Origin: an uncultured Bacteroidota bacterium
GTDB lineage: Bacteria > Bacteroidota > Bacteroidia > Flavobacteriales > Flavobacteriaceae
Reading direction: 5' to 3'
Assembly (NCBI GenBank): GCA_937136025.1
Contig: CAKZOC010000086.1
Span: forward strand, 1-35,681
DNA length: 35,681 bases
The translations under genes were made by a program, and so were the position numbers. Positions 6,008-14,257 of the stretch are shown here, one piece after another. Position 1 is the first letter of the stretch; each line of letters starts with the position of its first letter. Below the pieces are notes generated by a model that saw nothing but the letters and a program-made list of their open reading frames with translations, searched no databases and was not told where the DNA came from.

Positions 6008-7984
6008 TTGATCTCCAGAAACACCATAGATAAAGTCTTTGAAACTGCCCGGGTAGAGGAGGTCATCGGAGATTTCGTACAACTCAAAAAATCGGGTTCC
6101 AATTTCAAGGGACTCAGCCCATTTACCGATGAACGTACCCCGAGTTTTATGGTGTCTCCGGTAAAACAGATTTGGAAGGACTTCAGTAGTGGAAAAGGTG
6201 GAAATGCGGTGGCCTTTCTGATGGAACACGAACATTTCACTTATCCTGAAGCTATACGGTATCTGGCCAAAAAATATCAGATTGAAATAGAGGAAACGGA
6301 GCAGTCCAGCGAGGAGAAGGAACAGGCGAGTGAAAGGGAGAGTATGATGCTGGTCGCCGAGTTTGCGCAGAAATTTTATGCCGGGGTACTCTGGAATACG
6401 GAATCCGGAAAGGCGATCGGCCTGAGCTATTTTAAAGAGCGGGGTTTTTCGGAAGAGACCATAAAGCATTTTGGATTGGGGTACAATCCGGATCAGTGGG
6501 ACGCATTTACCACCGCCGCCCTCGACAAGGGCTACGCTCTGGAGTTTTTGGAAAAAACCGGGTTGACGATAGTCAATCCCGCCACCCAGGAGGGCGCGCA
6601 AGAAAAGCGATTCGATCGTTTTAAAGGCCGGGTGCTTTTTCCCATACATTCCATGAGCGGACGTGTGCTTGGATTTGGAGGCCGAACCCTGAGTTCCGAT
6701 AAAAAGCAGGCCAAATATTTGAATTCACCTGAAAGTGAAATCTACCACAAGAGTAAGGTGCTCTATGGGATATATCAGGCGAAGCAGGCCATAGCCCGGC
6801 AGGATGTATGTTATCTTGTCGAGGGATACACAGATGTAATTCAGCTGCATCAAAGCGGTATTGAAAACGTCGTAGCCTCGAGCGGAACAGCCCTTACCCC
6901 TGAGCAAATCCGTTTGATACGCCGCCTGACCCAGAACATAGTGGTATTGTTCGATGGGGATGAAGCAGGCCTGAGAGCCTCCTTGCGCGGGGTGGATCTT
7001 ATCCTTGAAGAAGGTATGAACGTTAAGGTGTGCACTTTTCCACAGGGCGAGGATCCGGATAGTTTTGCGCGAAAGCACTCCCGGGACGCCATTGAAGCCT
7101 ATTTGGTGGAGCAGGCACAAGACTTTATTCAGTTTAAAACAACACTGCTCACAAAGGAAGCCGCGAATGACCCGATACGCAAGGCGGAAACCATCCGTGA
7201 AATTGTCGGGAGTATTGCCCGAATTCCGGATCGCATTAAAAGAGAAATTTACGTGCAGGAGTGCGCATCCCTCCTGGGGATATCCGAGGGGGTCCTTTTT
7301 AGCACCCTGGCCCAGATGGGTAAAAAGCAGGAACAGGATTTACGCAAGAAACCCGCTCCCGGTCCTATGGAGGTGGTTCCTGATCAACCCGAAGAAGCCC
7401 AGGTGGATCTTCAGTACGAACTCGAGCGCAAGATCATTGAGTTGTTATTGCTGTACGGGATGGAATCCCAGGAATTTGAGGACCTCGTCCTGAAAGAAAC
7501 GGAAGACGGAAAACTCGCCCTGGAACCTGAGGTTTCCCAGGCCCGTGTTTTTGAAAAAGTATACCTGGACCTGCAGGACGATGAGATCGAACTCACCCAT
7601 GGTAATTTTCGCAAAATATACTATGCCCTGATCCAGAAGTTAAACGCGGAAGGTGAATTCAAGATTCAGGAACTCATGAGTGACCCGGATCAGGAGTTGG
7701 TTTCTGAAATTTCAGCCATTTTAATGGAAGAAGAGAAGTATCAGCTGCACCAATGGGAACGCAAAGATATTTATCCCAAGCCGAAAAAGAATTCAGTGGC
7801 TCAACTGGTAAGTGAAACCATTCTTTCCCTCAGATGCTACCTGATTAAAAAGCGTATTGAGGCCCTGCAGCAGAAAACAGAAGGCGCCCCGACGGATGAC
7901 CATACGGAAGTCCTGGAGGAGATCGTGAATTACCTTCAGCTCAATAAATTGCTGAATACAAAGCTGAACCGGGTACTTTCCTGA
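6008..7984 (+). CDS. dnaG: DNA primase, resident flavobacterial type lacking zinc ligands
   Basis: 658-residue primase that makes RNA primers at the replication fork. Start is TTG 6008, giving MISRNTIDKVFETARVEEVIGDF, which matches the usual N-terminus of flavobacterial DnaG. The N-terminal fold is the CHC2 zinc-binding domain, but the ligands are gone: SPFT (Ser37, Thr40) replaces CPFH, and DFSS (Asp58, Ser61) replaces CFGC. The catalytic core follows, with GRVLFPIHSMSGRVLGFGGR and the TOPRIM motifs LVEGYTDVIQL and VVLFDGDEAG. The C-terminal ~200 residues are the helicase-interaction region. The rest of the protein looks intact and uninterrupted, so it should be functional. A second, different dnaG begins at 34216. 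Confidence 0.95.
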   Translation: MISRNTIDKVFETARVEEVIGDFVQLKKSGSNFKGLSPFTDERTPSFMVSPVKQIWKDFSSGKGGNAVAFLMEHEHFTYPEAIRYLAKKYQIEIEETEQSSEEKEQASERESMMLVAEFAQKFYAGVLWNTESGKAIGLSYFKERGFSEETIKHFGLGYNPDQWDAFTTAALDKGYALEFLEKTGLTIVNPATQEGAQEKRFDRFKGRVLFPIHSMSGRVLGFGGRTLSSDKKQAKYLNSPESEIYHKSKVLYGIYQAKQAIARQDVCYLVEGYTDVIQLHQSGIENVVASSGTALTPEQIRLIRRLTQNIVVLFDGDEAGLRASLRGVDLILEEGMNVKVCTFPQGEDPDSFARKHSRDAIEAYLVEQAQDFIQFKTTLLTKEAANDPIRKAETIREIVGSIARIPDRIKREIYVQECASLLGISEGVLFSTLAQMGKKQEQDLRKKPAPGPMEVVPDQPEEAQVDLQYELERKIIELLLLYGMESQEFEDLVLKETEDGKLALEPEVSQARVFEKVYLDLQDDEIELTHGNFRKIYYALIQKLNAEGEFKIQELMSDPDQELVSEISAILMEEEKYQLHQWERKDIYPKPKKNSVAQLVSETILSLRCYLIKKRIEALQQKTEGAPTDDHTEVLEEIVNYLQLNKLLNTKLNRVLS

Positions 7985-8039
7985 GAAAACAGGTAGATTC
8001 AGAGCGTATATAAAAGGGCACTGCAGATAAAGGGCGGTA

Positions 8040-8675
8040 CTAATACAGCTCGAGGGCTTTGGCCTGTTGGAGCAGGTCTACCATATTGTCGACATTGAGT
8101 TTTTTCATCAGGCGAGCCTTGTATGTGCTGACGGTTTTTTCGTTGAGGTTCAGGCCCAGAGCAACTTCTTTATTCCTTTTGCCACTGGCGAGCATTTTAA
8201 GGACTTCTACTTCCCGCGTCGACAGTTTTCGGAAAAAACGGCGCGGTTTTTTACTGCCCTGGTCAAAGGCCAGGCGCTGCGCCAGTTCATTGGTGATAAA
8301 CATACTCCCCCGGGCTACTTTTTTGATGGCCACCGCCAGGTTTTCTGCATCAGAAGTCTTAGAAAGGTAGCCACTGGCACCTGCCCGGATGGTACTCAAG
8401 GCATAAACATCTTCAGACTGACCGCTATAGATCAGGACTTTTACTTCAGGATATTCTTCTTTTATGTAACGCAAGGCTGCGATACCATTGATTTGCGGGA
8501 GGTCCAGTTCCATGATGATGACATCAGGGGTCTGTTCCCTGAGCATTTCAAATAATGCGTTTGTGGTGGGGACATCTCCGATGATCCTAATATCTTCTGC
8601 TCCTCTGAGGAGTGCGTGGATACCATATCGGACAATGGGGTGGTTGTCCGCGACGATTGCTTTGATCATTGTCAA
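8040..8675 (-). CDS. LuxR/NarL-family response regulator with atypical receiver
   Basis: 211 residues: a receiver domain (about 3-120) and a LuxR-type helix-turn-helix (about 147-207, with LSTREVEVLKMLASGKRNKEVALGLNLNEKTVSTYKARLMKKL in pieces). The receiver lacks standard phosphorylation chemistry. The phospho-acceptor position in DVIIMELDLPQ is Glu56 rather than Asp, and the acidic pair is Asp10-Asn11 rather than two acids. The conserved Ser84 and Lys106 are present. Glu can mimic phospho-Asp, so this regulator may be constitutively active or phosphorylation-independent. No histidine kinase lies nearby. A perfect 7-bp-arm inverted repeat sits 24 bases upstream of the start and may be its own operator. 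The ATG two codons in (MIKAIVADNHP) is an alternative start. Confidence 0.9.
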   Translation of the reverse strand: MTMIKAIVADNHPIVRYGIHALLRGAEDIRIIGDVPTTNALFEMLREQTPDVIIMELDLPQINGIAALRYIKEEYPEVKVLIYSGQSEDVYALSTIRAGASGYLSKTSDAENLAVAIKKVARGSMFITNELAQRLAFDQGSKKPRRFFRKLSTREVEVLKMLASGKRNKEVALGLNLNEKTVSTYKARLMKKLNVDNMVDLLQQAKALELY

Positions 8676-8698
8676 TTGCTTTTGCTGAAAATATGAGT

Positions 8699-8713
8699 AG
8701 TCTGTAACAGACT
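8699..8713. promoter_or_regulatory. Perfect inverted repeat upstream of the response regulator
   Basis: AGTCTGT-A-ACAGACT: 7-bp arms around one central base, 24 bases upstream of the regulator's start codon in the gap before nadE's 3' end. Perfect dyads of this size are typical of dimeric regulator binding sites. Autoregulation by the adjacent LuxR-type protein is an inference. No T-run follows on either strand, so a terminator is unlikely. Confidence 0.45.
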
Positions 8714-8817
8714 CCCCCGGAAAACAGATGCTATCAGGGGAATAACAAAGGTGTCCATAAATTTCCGATGCCGCGGAAAAGGACGTTTATTTTTCGAGAT
8801 AATGACCTGATTGTTAG

Positions 8818-9615
8818 CTAAGAGGTAATTTTGAGGGATTCGGGAATTGTGCAGACCGGGATGGGAAGCATTTTATGTCGATTAACGGTATTGAATTTTT
8901 TATAGATTTCAAAAACCTCACGTTGACGCCCTTCAAAATCCTGGGCGCTTTGGCCTTTGGCGTCCATTTCCATAGCCCACTCCAATTCCGGGTATGAGGC
9001 CCCGATCTGGTCCTCATCCGTCCGGTCATCTCCCCAGAGTCCATCGGTGGGCGGGGCTTCCAGGATCTCCTTATGAATACCCAGAAAGGTCGCCAATTCA
9101 TAGACTTCTGTTTTCAGTAGGTCTGCAATAGGGCTCAGGTCTACCCCTCCATCCCCGTATTTTGTAAAAAAGCCCACGCCAAAATCCTCTACTTTGTTGC
9201 CTGTTCCTGCCACAAGGAGCTTTTGCAGGGCGGCGAAGTAATACAAAGAGGTCATACGCAGCCTTGCCCGGGTGTTGGCCAGGGACATCAGGCGGTCTTC
9301 TTCATTTTCCACCGATGGGAAAACCTCCAGAAGTCCGTCGAAGACGGGGGTCAGATCCACCCATTCGGATCGCACATTCGGGTAGTTCTCTTTGAGCCAG
9401 AAAATATGATTTGCCGCACGGCTGACCTGATATTTAGATTGGTGAATGGGCATTTCCAAACACAGCAACTCCAGTCCGGTACGGGCGCACAGGGTGGAGG
9501 TCAGGGCAGAGTCTATGCCTCCGGAAACGCCAATGACAAACCCGCGCATTCCCGCTTGCCGTGCATAGGATTTCAGCCAGTCTGTAATATGGTCTATTAC
9601 TTTTTCTGTTTGCAT
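8818..9615 (-). CDS. nadE: NAD+ synthetase, ammonia-dependent
   Basis: 265 residues, the length of the short NH3-dependent class with no glutaminase domain. It amidates nicotinic acid adenine dinucleotide to NAD+ using ATP, the last step of NAD synthesis. The ATP-pyrophosphatase P-loop is SGGIDSA (residues 30-36). GTGNKVEDFGVGFFTKYGDGGVDLSPIADLLKTEV (residues ~136-170) is the conserved NAD/ATP-binding stretch. PPTDGLWGDDRTDEDQIG is the flexible loop. The gene starts with ATG at 9615 and is divergent from gldB, with a 75-base gap between them. An ammonia source protein is not encoded nearby. Confidence 0.95.
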   Translation of the reverse strand: MQTEKVIDHITDWLKSYARQAGMRGFVIGVSGGIDSALTSTLCARTGLELLCLEMPIHQSKYQVSRAANHIFWLKENYPNVRSEWVDLTPVFDGLLEVFPSVENEEDRLMSLANTRARLRMTSLYYFAALQKLLVAGTGNKVEDFGVGFFTKYGDGGVDLSPIADLLKTEVYELATFLGIHKEILEAPPTDGLWGDDRTDEDQIGASYPELEWAMEMDAKGQSAQDFEGRQREVFEIYKKFNTVNRHKMLPIPVCTIPESLKITS

Positions 9616-9643
9616 AGGTCTTCGGATTGAGTTGGAAAATGGA

Positions 9644-9651
9644 TACCTTTG
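9644..9651 (+). promoter_or_regulatory. Candidate -7 element for gldBC (TACCTTTG)
   Basis: Matches the Bacteroidota -7 consensus TAnnTTTG exactly and lies 39 bases before the gldB start. I do not see a well-spaced TTG -33 element, so the call is tentative. Confidence 0.4.
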
Positions 9652-9690
9652 TTTCGTAAAAATAGCATCTGATCCCTAAATAAGAAAGCC

Positions 9691-10677
9691 TTGAAAGGAA
9701 TTGTTGGGTTGCTCCCGAGGAAGCTAATCGCCATAGCGCTGTTAATCCTTTATACTCAGTGTGCCGGTCCACAGCCCGGAGTTCCTGAGGAAATTCTGAA
9801 AATCCCGGTTTCTCTCGAGACCATCCGGTTTGATCTCCTTTTCGATGCTTCGGGCCCGGAGGATCTTCCCACCCTTAAAAAGACTTACCCGTATTTGTTT
9901 CCGGAGCAATTTCCAGATTCGGTTTGGATCGCAACGATGTCCGATACACTGCAACAACAACTCAGGAAAGAGGTTAAGGCCTCCTTTCCCGACTTTGGAC
10001 CCTATGAGACCGAGCTGGAACTTTTATTTAAACATGTCGCCTATTATTTTCCTCAGGCTCCCGTGCCTGAAAAGGTGCTGACCATTACGTCCAATGTGGA
10101 CTACAAAAACAAGGTGATCTTAACAGATTCCCTCCTTCTTATAGGCCTGGATAATTATCTGGGACCGGATCATAAATTTTATGAGGGGCTTCCAAACTTC
10201 GTTGCGAAAGAACTCGATCCGGCGTTTATGATCACTGATGTGGCTCATGACTTTTGTGAAAACACAGTGCCCCGGCCTGTGGACCGAAGCTTTCTGGCGC
10301 AGATGGTCCATTACGGGAAGAGCTTGTATTTGAAAGATAAACTGATGCCTCTGGCTGCGGATTCCGTTAAGATTAAATATTCAGCTGCAGAAATGCAATG
10401 GGCCAGGGACAATGAGAATCAGGTGTGGCGGTATTTTATCGAACGGGAGTTGCTCTACAGTACGGATAAAAAACTGGAGCCGCGTTTTCTTCAGCCGGCG
10501 CCCTTTAGTAAATTCGGCCTGGTTCTGGACAATGAATCTCCCGGGCGTATCGGGCAGTATATCGGATGGCAAATTGTGCGGTCCTTTATGGAACAGAACG
10601 AAATGGAACTGCAGGAGCTCCTTGCCATTCCTGAAGAAGAACTCTTTAAAGAGTCCAACTATAAACCGCGAAAGTAA
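9691..10677 (+). CDS. gldB: Gliding motility lipoprotein GldB
   Basis: 328 residues. An N-terminal hydrophobic segment ends in a lipobox-like LYTQC near residue 24, so this should be a membrane-anchored lipoprotein. The body (RFDLLFDASGPEDLPTLKKTYPYLFPEQFPDSVW, and later FPDFGPYETELELLFKHVAYYFP and GRIGQYIGWQIVRSFMEQNE, in pieces) matches GldB, a protein required for gliding in Flavobacterium and conserved even in non-gliding relatives. The start is TTG 9691, directly followed by a basic residue and the hydrophobic core; no in-frame ATG gives a better signal peptide. gldC follows after one base, the usual arrangement. The biochemical role of GldB is not known. Confidence 0.88.
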   Translation: MKGIVGLLPRKLIAIALLILYTQCAGPQPGVPEEILKIPVSLETIRFDLLFDASGPEDLPTLKKTYPYLFPEQFPDSVWIATMSDTLQQQLRKEVKASFPDFGPYETELELLFKHVAYYFPQAPVPEKVLTITSNVDYKNKVILTDSLLLIGLDNYLGPDHKFYEGLPNFVAKELDPAFMITDVAHDFCENTVPRPVDRSFLAQMVHYGKSLYLKDKLMPLAADSVKIKYSAAEMQWARDNENQVWRYFIERELLYSTDKKLEPRFLQPAPFSKFGLVLDNESPGRIGQYIGWQIVRSFMEQNEMELQELLAIPEEELFKESNYKPRK

Positions 10678-10678
10678 T

Positions 10679-11026
10679 ATGCCAAAACAACAACACTCCT
10701 CAGAAATCAGCCTGAAAGTAATCCTCGATGAAAACAGGGTTCCCGAAGCCCTCACCTGGTCTGCTGAGGATGGGGGTATCGAAAATCAGGAGGCCAAAGC
10801 CATGCTGCTTTCCGTTTGGGACCACGCCAATAAAGAATCTCTGAAAATTGACCTCTGGACCAAAGACATGCCTCTGGATGAGATGAAGGTTTTCTTTCAC
10901 CAAACCCTGGTCGCTTTATCCGATACGTTTATGAAGGCCACCCAGGATGAGAAAATGACCGCGACAATGCGGGATTTTTGTGACTACTTTGCCGAAAAAC
11001 TGGAGCTTGGCGGAACAGACTCTTAA
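10679..11026 (+). CDS. gldC: Gliding motility protein GldC
   Basis: A 115-residue soluble protein starting at ATG 10679, one base after the gldB stop. The frame is open upstream, but only as a shadow of gldB. The sequence (HSSEISLKVILDENRVPEALTWSAEDGG, then SLKIDLWTKDMPLDEMKVFFHQTLVALSDTF, in pieces) fits GldC, a small cytoplasmic protein encoded beside gldB and supporting gliding efficiency. It has no signal peptide and no membrane segment. The tight spacing indicates one transcript with gldB. Function at the molecular level is unknown. Confidence 0.88.
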   Translation: MPKQQHSSEISLKVILDENRVPEALTWSAEDGGIENQEAKAMLLSVWDHANKESLKIDLWTKDMPLDEMKVFFHQTLVALSDTFMKATQDEKMTATMRDFCDYFAEKLELGGTDS

Positions 11027-11083
11027 GAGCAGAAACACCCCTTTTATCCTGTTTCGATTTTTTCCTTAAAGAAGGATTATGTT

Positions 11084-12403
11084 ATGAAAAAAGATCCATT
11101 TAAAATACGTACCCTGGGCTCCGCAACGCGTTTGTCCCCTTTGCCTTTGAGCAGCAATCCGGGCGATCAGCTCTTTAATTTTGTTACGGATGCCCAGAAA
11201 ATCGTCTTTAAAACGAGTTTGGAGGTGTATACGCAAGCTCTGCATGAGGGTACAGAACCGTTAGCTGTTGAGAAGGCCGGTCCGAGAAAAAAAATATTTT
11301 TTGACCCGGCCAACACAACAGCGGCGATAGTAACCTGTGGCGGATTATGCCCCGGCATCAATAATGTGATCCGAAGCCTGGTCATGGGCCTTCATTATTT
11401 CTACGGAGTCCGCAGAATCATAGGGATACCCTACGGATACCAGGGATTGGGACCTGAAAACACCCACCCCTATCACGAGCTTACTCCAGATAAGGTAAGA
11501 GATATACATCAGTTCGGGGGCACCATCCTGGGCTCCTCCCGGGGGGGACAGGAACCTTCAGATATTGTAGATACCCTGGTGCGCCTCGGGATAGATATGC
11601 TCTTTACCATAGGAGGTGACGGGACGCTCAGGGGGTGTGAGGCCATTGGTCGGGAAATTGAGACCCGGGGATTGGATATCTCAGTGATCGGAATTCCCAA
11701 AACCATTGACAACGATATTGATCTGATCGACAAGTCGTTTGGATTTGAAACGGCCTATGATGTAGCTTCCCCGATTATCAGAGATGCCCATAATGAGGCC
11801 AAGGGAGCATACAACGGAATAGCTATCGTTAAATTGATGGGGAGGGATAGCGGCTTTATCGCGGCCTCGGCCGCTATGGCCATGCCTGAGGTAAATTTTT
11901 TACTGGTCCCCGAACTGCCTTTTCAACTCAAAGGGGAAAATGGATTGCTGGATTTGCTTGAGCGCAGGTTAAAGGCCAAACACCACGCGGTTATTGTGGT
12001 GGCCGAAGGGGCCGGTCAACATTTGATCAAAAGCGATTCTGAGATTCGCGATGCCTCGGGAAATATCAAACACAAGGATATCGGGGTATTTCTGAACGCC
12101 GAAATTGCAGCTCACTTTAAAGCGAATAAAACCGAAGTCACCATTAAGTATATCGACCCCAGCTATATTATCCGTTCAGCACCTGCGAATGCCAGTGACA
12201 GTATATTTTGTAATCGACTGGCCTATCAGGCCGTACACGGGGCCATGGCGGGTAAAACCCGGTTTGTGGTTGGTTTATTAAACAACCAGCTGGTCTATCT
12301 GCCGATCGAGGAGGTTGTGCAGCATCGGAAGAAGATCGATCTTGAGGGGGAATTGTGGTTCGCCGCCTTGCAGAGCACCGGACAACCCTTTACGATCGGG
12401 TAG
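11084..12403 (+). CDS. 6-phosphofructokinase, probably ATP-dependent, long type
   Basis: 439 residues, longer than the ~320-residue E. coli PfkA and closer to the plant/protist-type group. It phosphorylates fructose 6-phosphate at C1 in glycolysis. The phosphodonor motif is GGDGT (177-181) with Gly at the position that is Asp in PPi-dependent enzymes, which points to ATP. The catalytic loop is PKTIDND (205-211), with the Lys usually seen in PPi-type and plant-type enzymes. MGRDSGFIAA (around 252) is the sugar-phosphate-binding motif. This Gly/Lys combination is known from plant-type ATP-PFKs. The N-terminal ~75 residues are an extension. The gene converges with the glucan-phosphorylase-like gene, also in sugar metabolism. 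Confidence 0.9.
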   Translation: MKKDPFKIRTLGSATRLSPLPLSSNPGDQLFNFVTDAQKIVFKTSLEVYTQALHEGTEPLAVEKAGPRKKIFFDPANTTAAIVTCGGLCPGINNVIRSLVMGLHYFYGVRRIIGIPYGYQGLGPENTHPYHELTPDKVRDIHQFGGTILGSSRGGQEPSDIVDTLVRLGIDMLFTIGGDGTLRGCEAIGREIETRGLDISVIGIPKTIDNDIDLIDKSFGFETAYDVASPIIRDAHNEAKGAYNGIAIVKLMGRDSGFIAASAAMAMPEVNFLLVPELPFQLKGENGLLDLLERRLKAKHHAVIVVAEGAGQHLIKSDSEIRDASGNIKHKDIGVFLNAEIAAHFKANKTEVTIKYIDPSYIIRSAPANASDSIFCNRLAYQAVHGAMAGKTRFVVGLLNNQLVYLPIEEVVQHRKKIDLEGELWFAALQSTGQPFTIG

Positions 12404-12453
12404 AGCGTAAAGCCTGAATGGAACTCAGTGTTCTTTCCCCGATGCCCAGAACC

Positions 12454-14103
12454 CTATGCGTTGTACAGTTCCGTGTAATATTGTTCGGCCATTCGATGAC
12501 TTGAAAAGTTAGGGTCTACGGCAGACTTAGCCTCAAAGACCAGTTCCATCCATCGCTTGGGATTGGTGTAATACATGGGCAGCACTTCATTCTCGAGCAT
12601 GTTGTATAAATGCTGACTATCCCGTTCATCCTGTACAGAAATAGGCTGGCCCGGATCGACCGAAGGCAGGACAAAGGCATTTTTTCCATGTTTGGCAAAC
12701 TCGGGAATCCATCCATCATTGATCGACAGGTTCAACGAACCGTTCATCGCGGCGGTCATCCCACTCGTGCCAGAGGCCTCCCGCGTAATCCTGGGGGTGT
12801 TCAGCCAGATATCCGACCCGCATTTCAGGGCTCGGGACAATGCAATTTCGTATCCGGTGAGTACCGCGAGATTCGGAGAATTTGCACTGACTTCCACCAG
12901 GCGGTTAAAAGTGTTGATGGCATTAAAATCCGTAGGATAGGGTTTTCCTGCCCAAATAATCTGAAGGGGTTGTCCGGGTCTTTCCAGGAGTTTGAGGAAT
13001 CTCTGGAAATCGTACAACAAGAGGTCGGGTCGTTTGTATGCGGCAAAACGGCGCGCCCAAACCACTGTCAACACATCCGGATCCAAAAGGGTGCCTGTCT
13101 GGTTGAGGACTTCTTTAAAAAGTTGTTTTTTTAATTCTTTTTTCCGGTTCTGAAAAGATCGCACTTTGTTTTGACTAAAGGCCTTTTCAAGGGTTTCATC
13201 CGTCCAGAACCCCGGGTGTTGTGCATTGGTTATATGGGATATTTTTGGATGGAGGTCAAAAGGCTTCCACATGTCCCGGGCCACTTCCCCGTGCAGTTTT
13301 GAGACGGCATTCGCTTTTTGGGCCAGACGCAGAGCCGATACTGTATAATTCAAACCATCTCCAACCAGTTCCCTCTGGAGTTCAGGTCCTGTGAGGGTGC
13401 GGCCAAAGAATCCACGCGCATTAAGGTGATACCCATTTCGGACCACGTTGCCGCCCTGTTCCGGGGTATGGGTGGTAAAAACGAACTGGGAAGGGTCTGA
13501 TCCATGATCCTTCAAATGATAGAAAGCCGGAAGGGCATGACCTTCATTTAGGTGGTATTTGTCAGCCCCGCCCAGCGCCTGAACCACCTTTGCCCCGCCA
13601 ATCCCAAGGACGATATTTTGAGAAATACGCGTTTCGTCATTAGAGTCGTAGAGATTGTCTGTTATGGTTTGGGAGAGGTAATCGTTCTCAGGCAGGTCGG
13701 TAGAAAGCAGATAGAGGGGGACGGTTCCGAAGACTTCAGGTTTGAGAATGTAAGCCCGCACACGTACATTCGGATTCCCCCCTATAGTAATGCGTACTTC
13801 GATACCGGTATCCTCCAGAAAACTATATCGTTTTTCGATCCTGCGCGCGATCATGGTCTGGTCTTCGGCCCGCTCCTGGTCGTAATATCCGTATTTCCAT
13901 AGTATACCTACGCCAATCATGTTCTGCTTCAGGTCATACGCCGAACGCAGATGGGACCCTGCCAGAAACCCAAGTCCACCGGAATATATCTTCAGGCCCT
14001 GATCAATGCCGTATTCCATACTAAAATAAGCAACCCGCTTATTGTATTTGCGAGCGGGCTTATAGGGATGATGCCAGGTGGCATATTCAGAGGAGGTATT
14101 CAT
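12454..14103 (-). CDS. Alpha-glucan phosphorylase-like protein (GT35), PLP lysine replaced
   Basis: 549 residues, resembling the short alpha-glucan phosphorylases. Family blocks are present in order: VAYFSMEYGIDQGLKIYSGGLGFLAG, HLNEGHALPAFY, TTHTPEQGGN, ITNAQHPGFW and WARRFAAYKRPDLL. The PLP-lysine region reads EASGTSGMTAAMNG, so Thr450 (codon 12754-12756) stands where phosphorylases have the Schiff-base Lys (GNMK or SGMK). If that alignment holds, the protein cannot bind PLP in the usual way and may not be a phosphorylase; it could be a glucan-binding or glucosyltransferase relative. I believe related flavobacterial proteins share this change, so it is probably a lineage trait. The gene is downstream of a universal stress protein gene and converges with phosphofructokinase. 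Confidence 0.8.
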   Translation of the reverse strand: MNTSSEYATWHHPYKPARKYNKRVAYFSMEYGIDQGLKIYSGGLGFLAGSHLRSAYDLKQNMIGVGILWKYGYYDQERAEDQTMIARRIEKRYSFLEDTGIEVRITIGGNPNVRVRAYILKPEVFGTVPLYLLSTDLPENDYLSQTITDNLYDSNDETRISQNIVLGIGGAKVVQALGGADKYHLNEGHALPAFYHLKDHGSDPSQFVFTTHTPEQGGNVVRNGYHLNARGFFGRTLTGPELQRELVGDGLNYTVSALRLAQKANAVSKLHGEVARDMWKPFDLHPKISHITNAQHPGFWTDETLEKAFSQNKVRSFQNRKKELKKQLFKEVLNQTGTLLDPDVLTVVWARRFAAYKRPDLLLYDFQRFLKLLERPGQPLQIIWAGKPYPTDFNAINTFNRLVEVSANSPNLAVLTGYEIALSRALKCGSDIWLNTPRITREASGTSGMTAAMNGSLNLSINDGWIPEFAKHGKNAFVLPSVDPGQPISVQDERDSQHLYNMLENEVLPMYYTNPKRWMELVFEAKSAVDPNFSSHRMAEQYYTELYNA

Positions 14104-14257
14104 ATTTTCGATGGGTTAAAAACGAGCCGAAAATACATAATATTTGGCAGGCCGGAGCTTAGGACAGGTTCAAAAGACGGATTTCACGACAAAGACAACG
14201 GCATTGCGTTATTCGTCAATCCAACGGGTGGTGGGGCAATCTTGAAAGGATAACAAA

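Noticed and set aside
7985..8039. Terminator between the convergent dnaG and response regulator genes
   Set aside because: No stem with a T-run could be found in the 55-base gap.
10412..10678. Upstream extension of gldC
   Set aside because: This part overlaps the gldB 3' end in another frame; the GldC family begins at the ATG at 10679.
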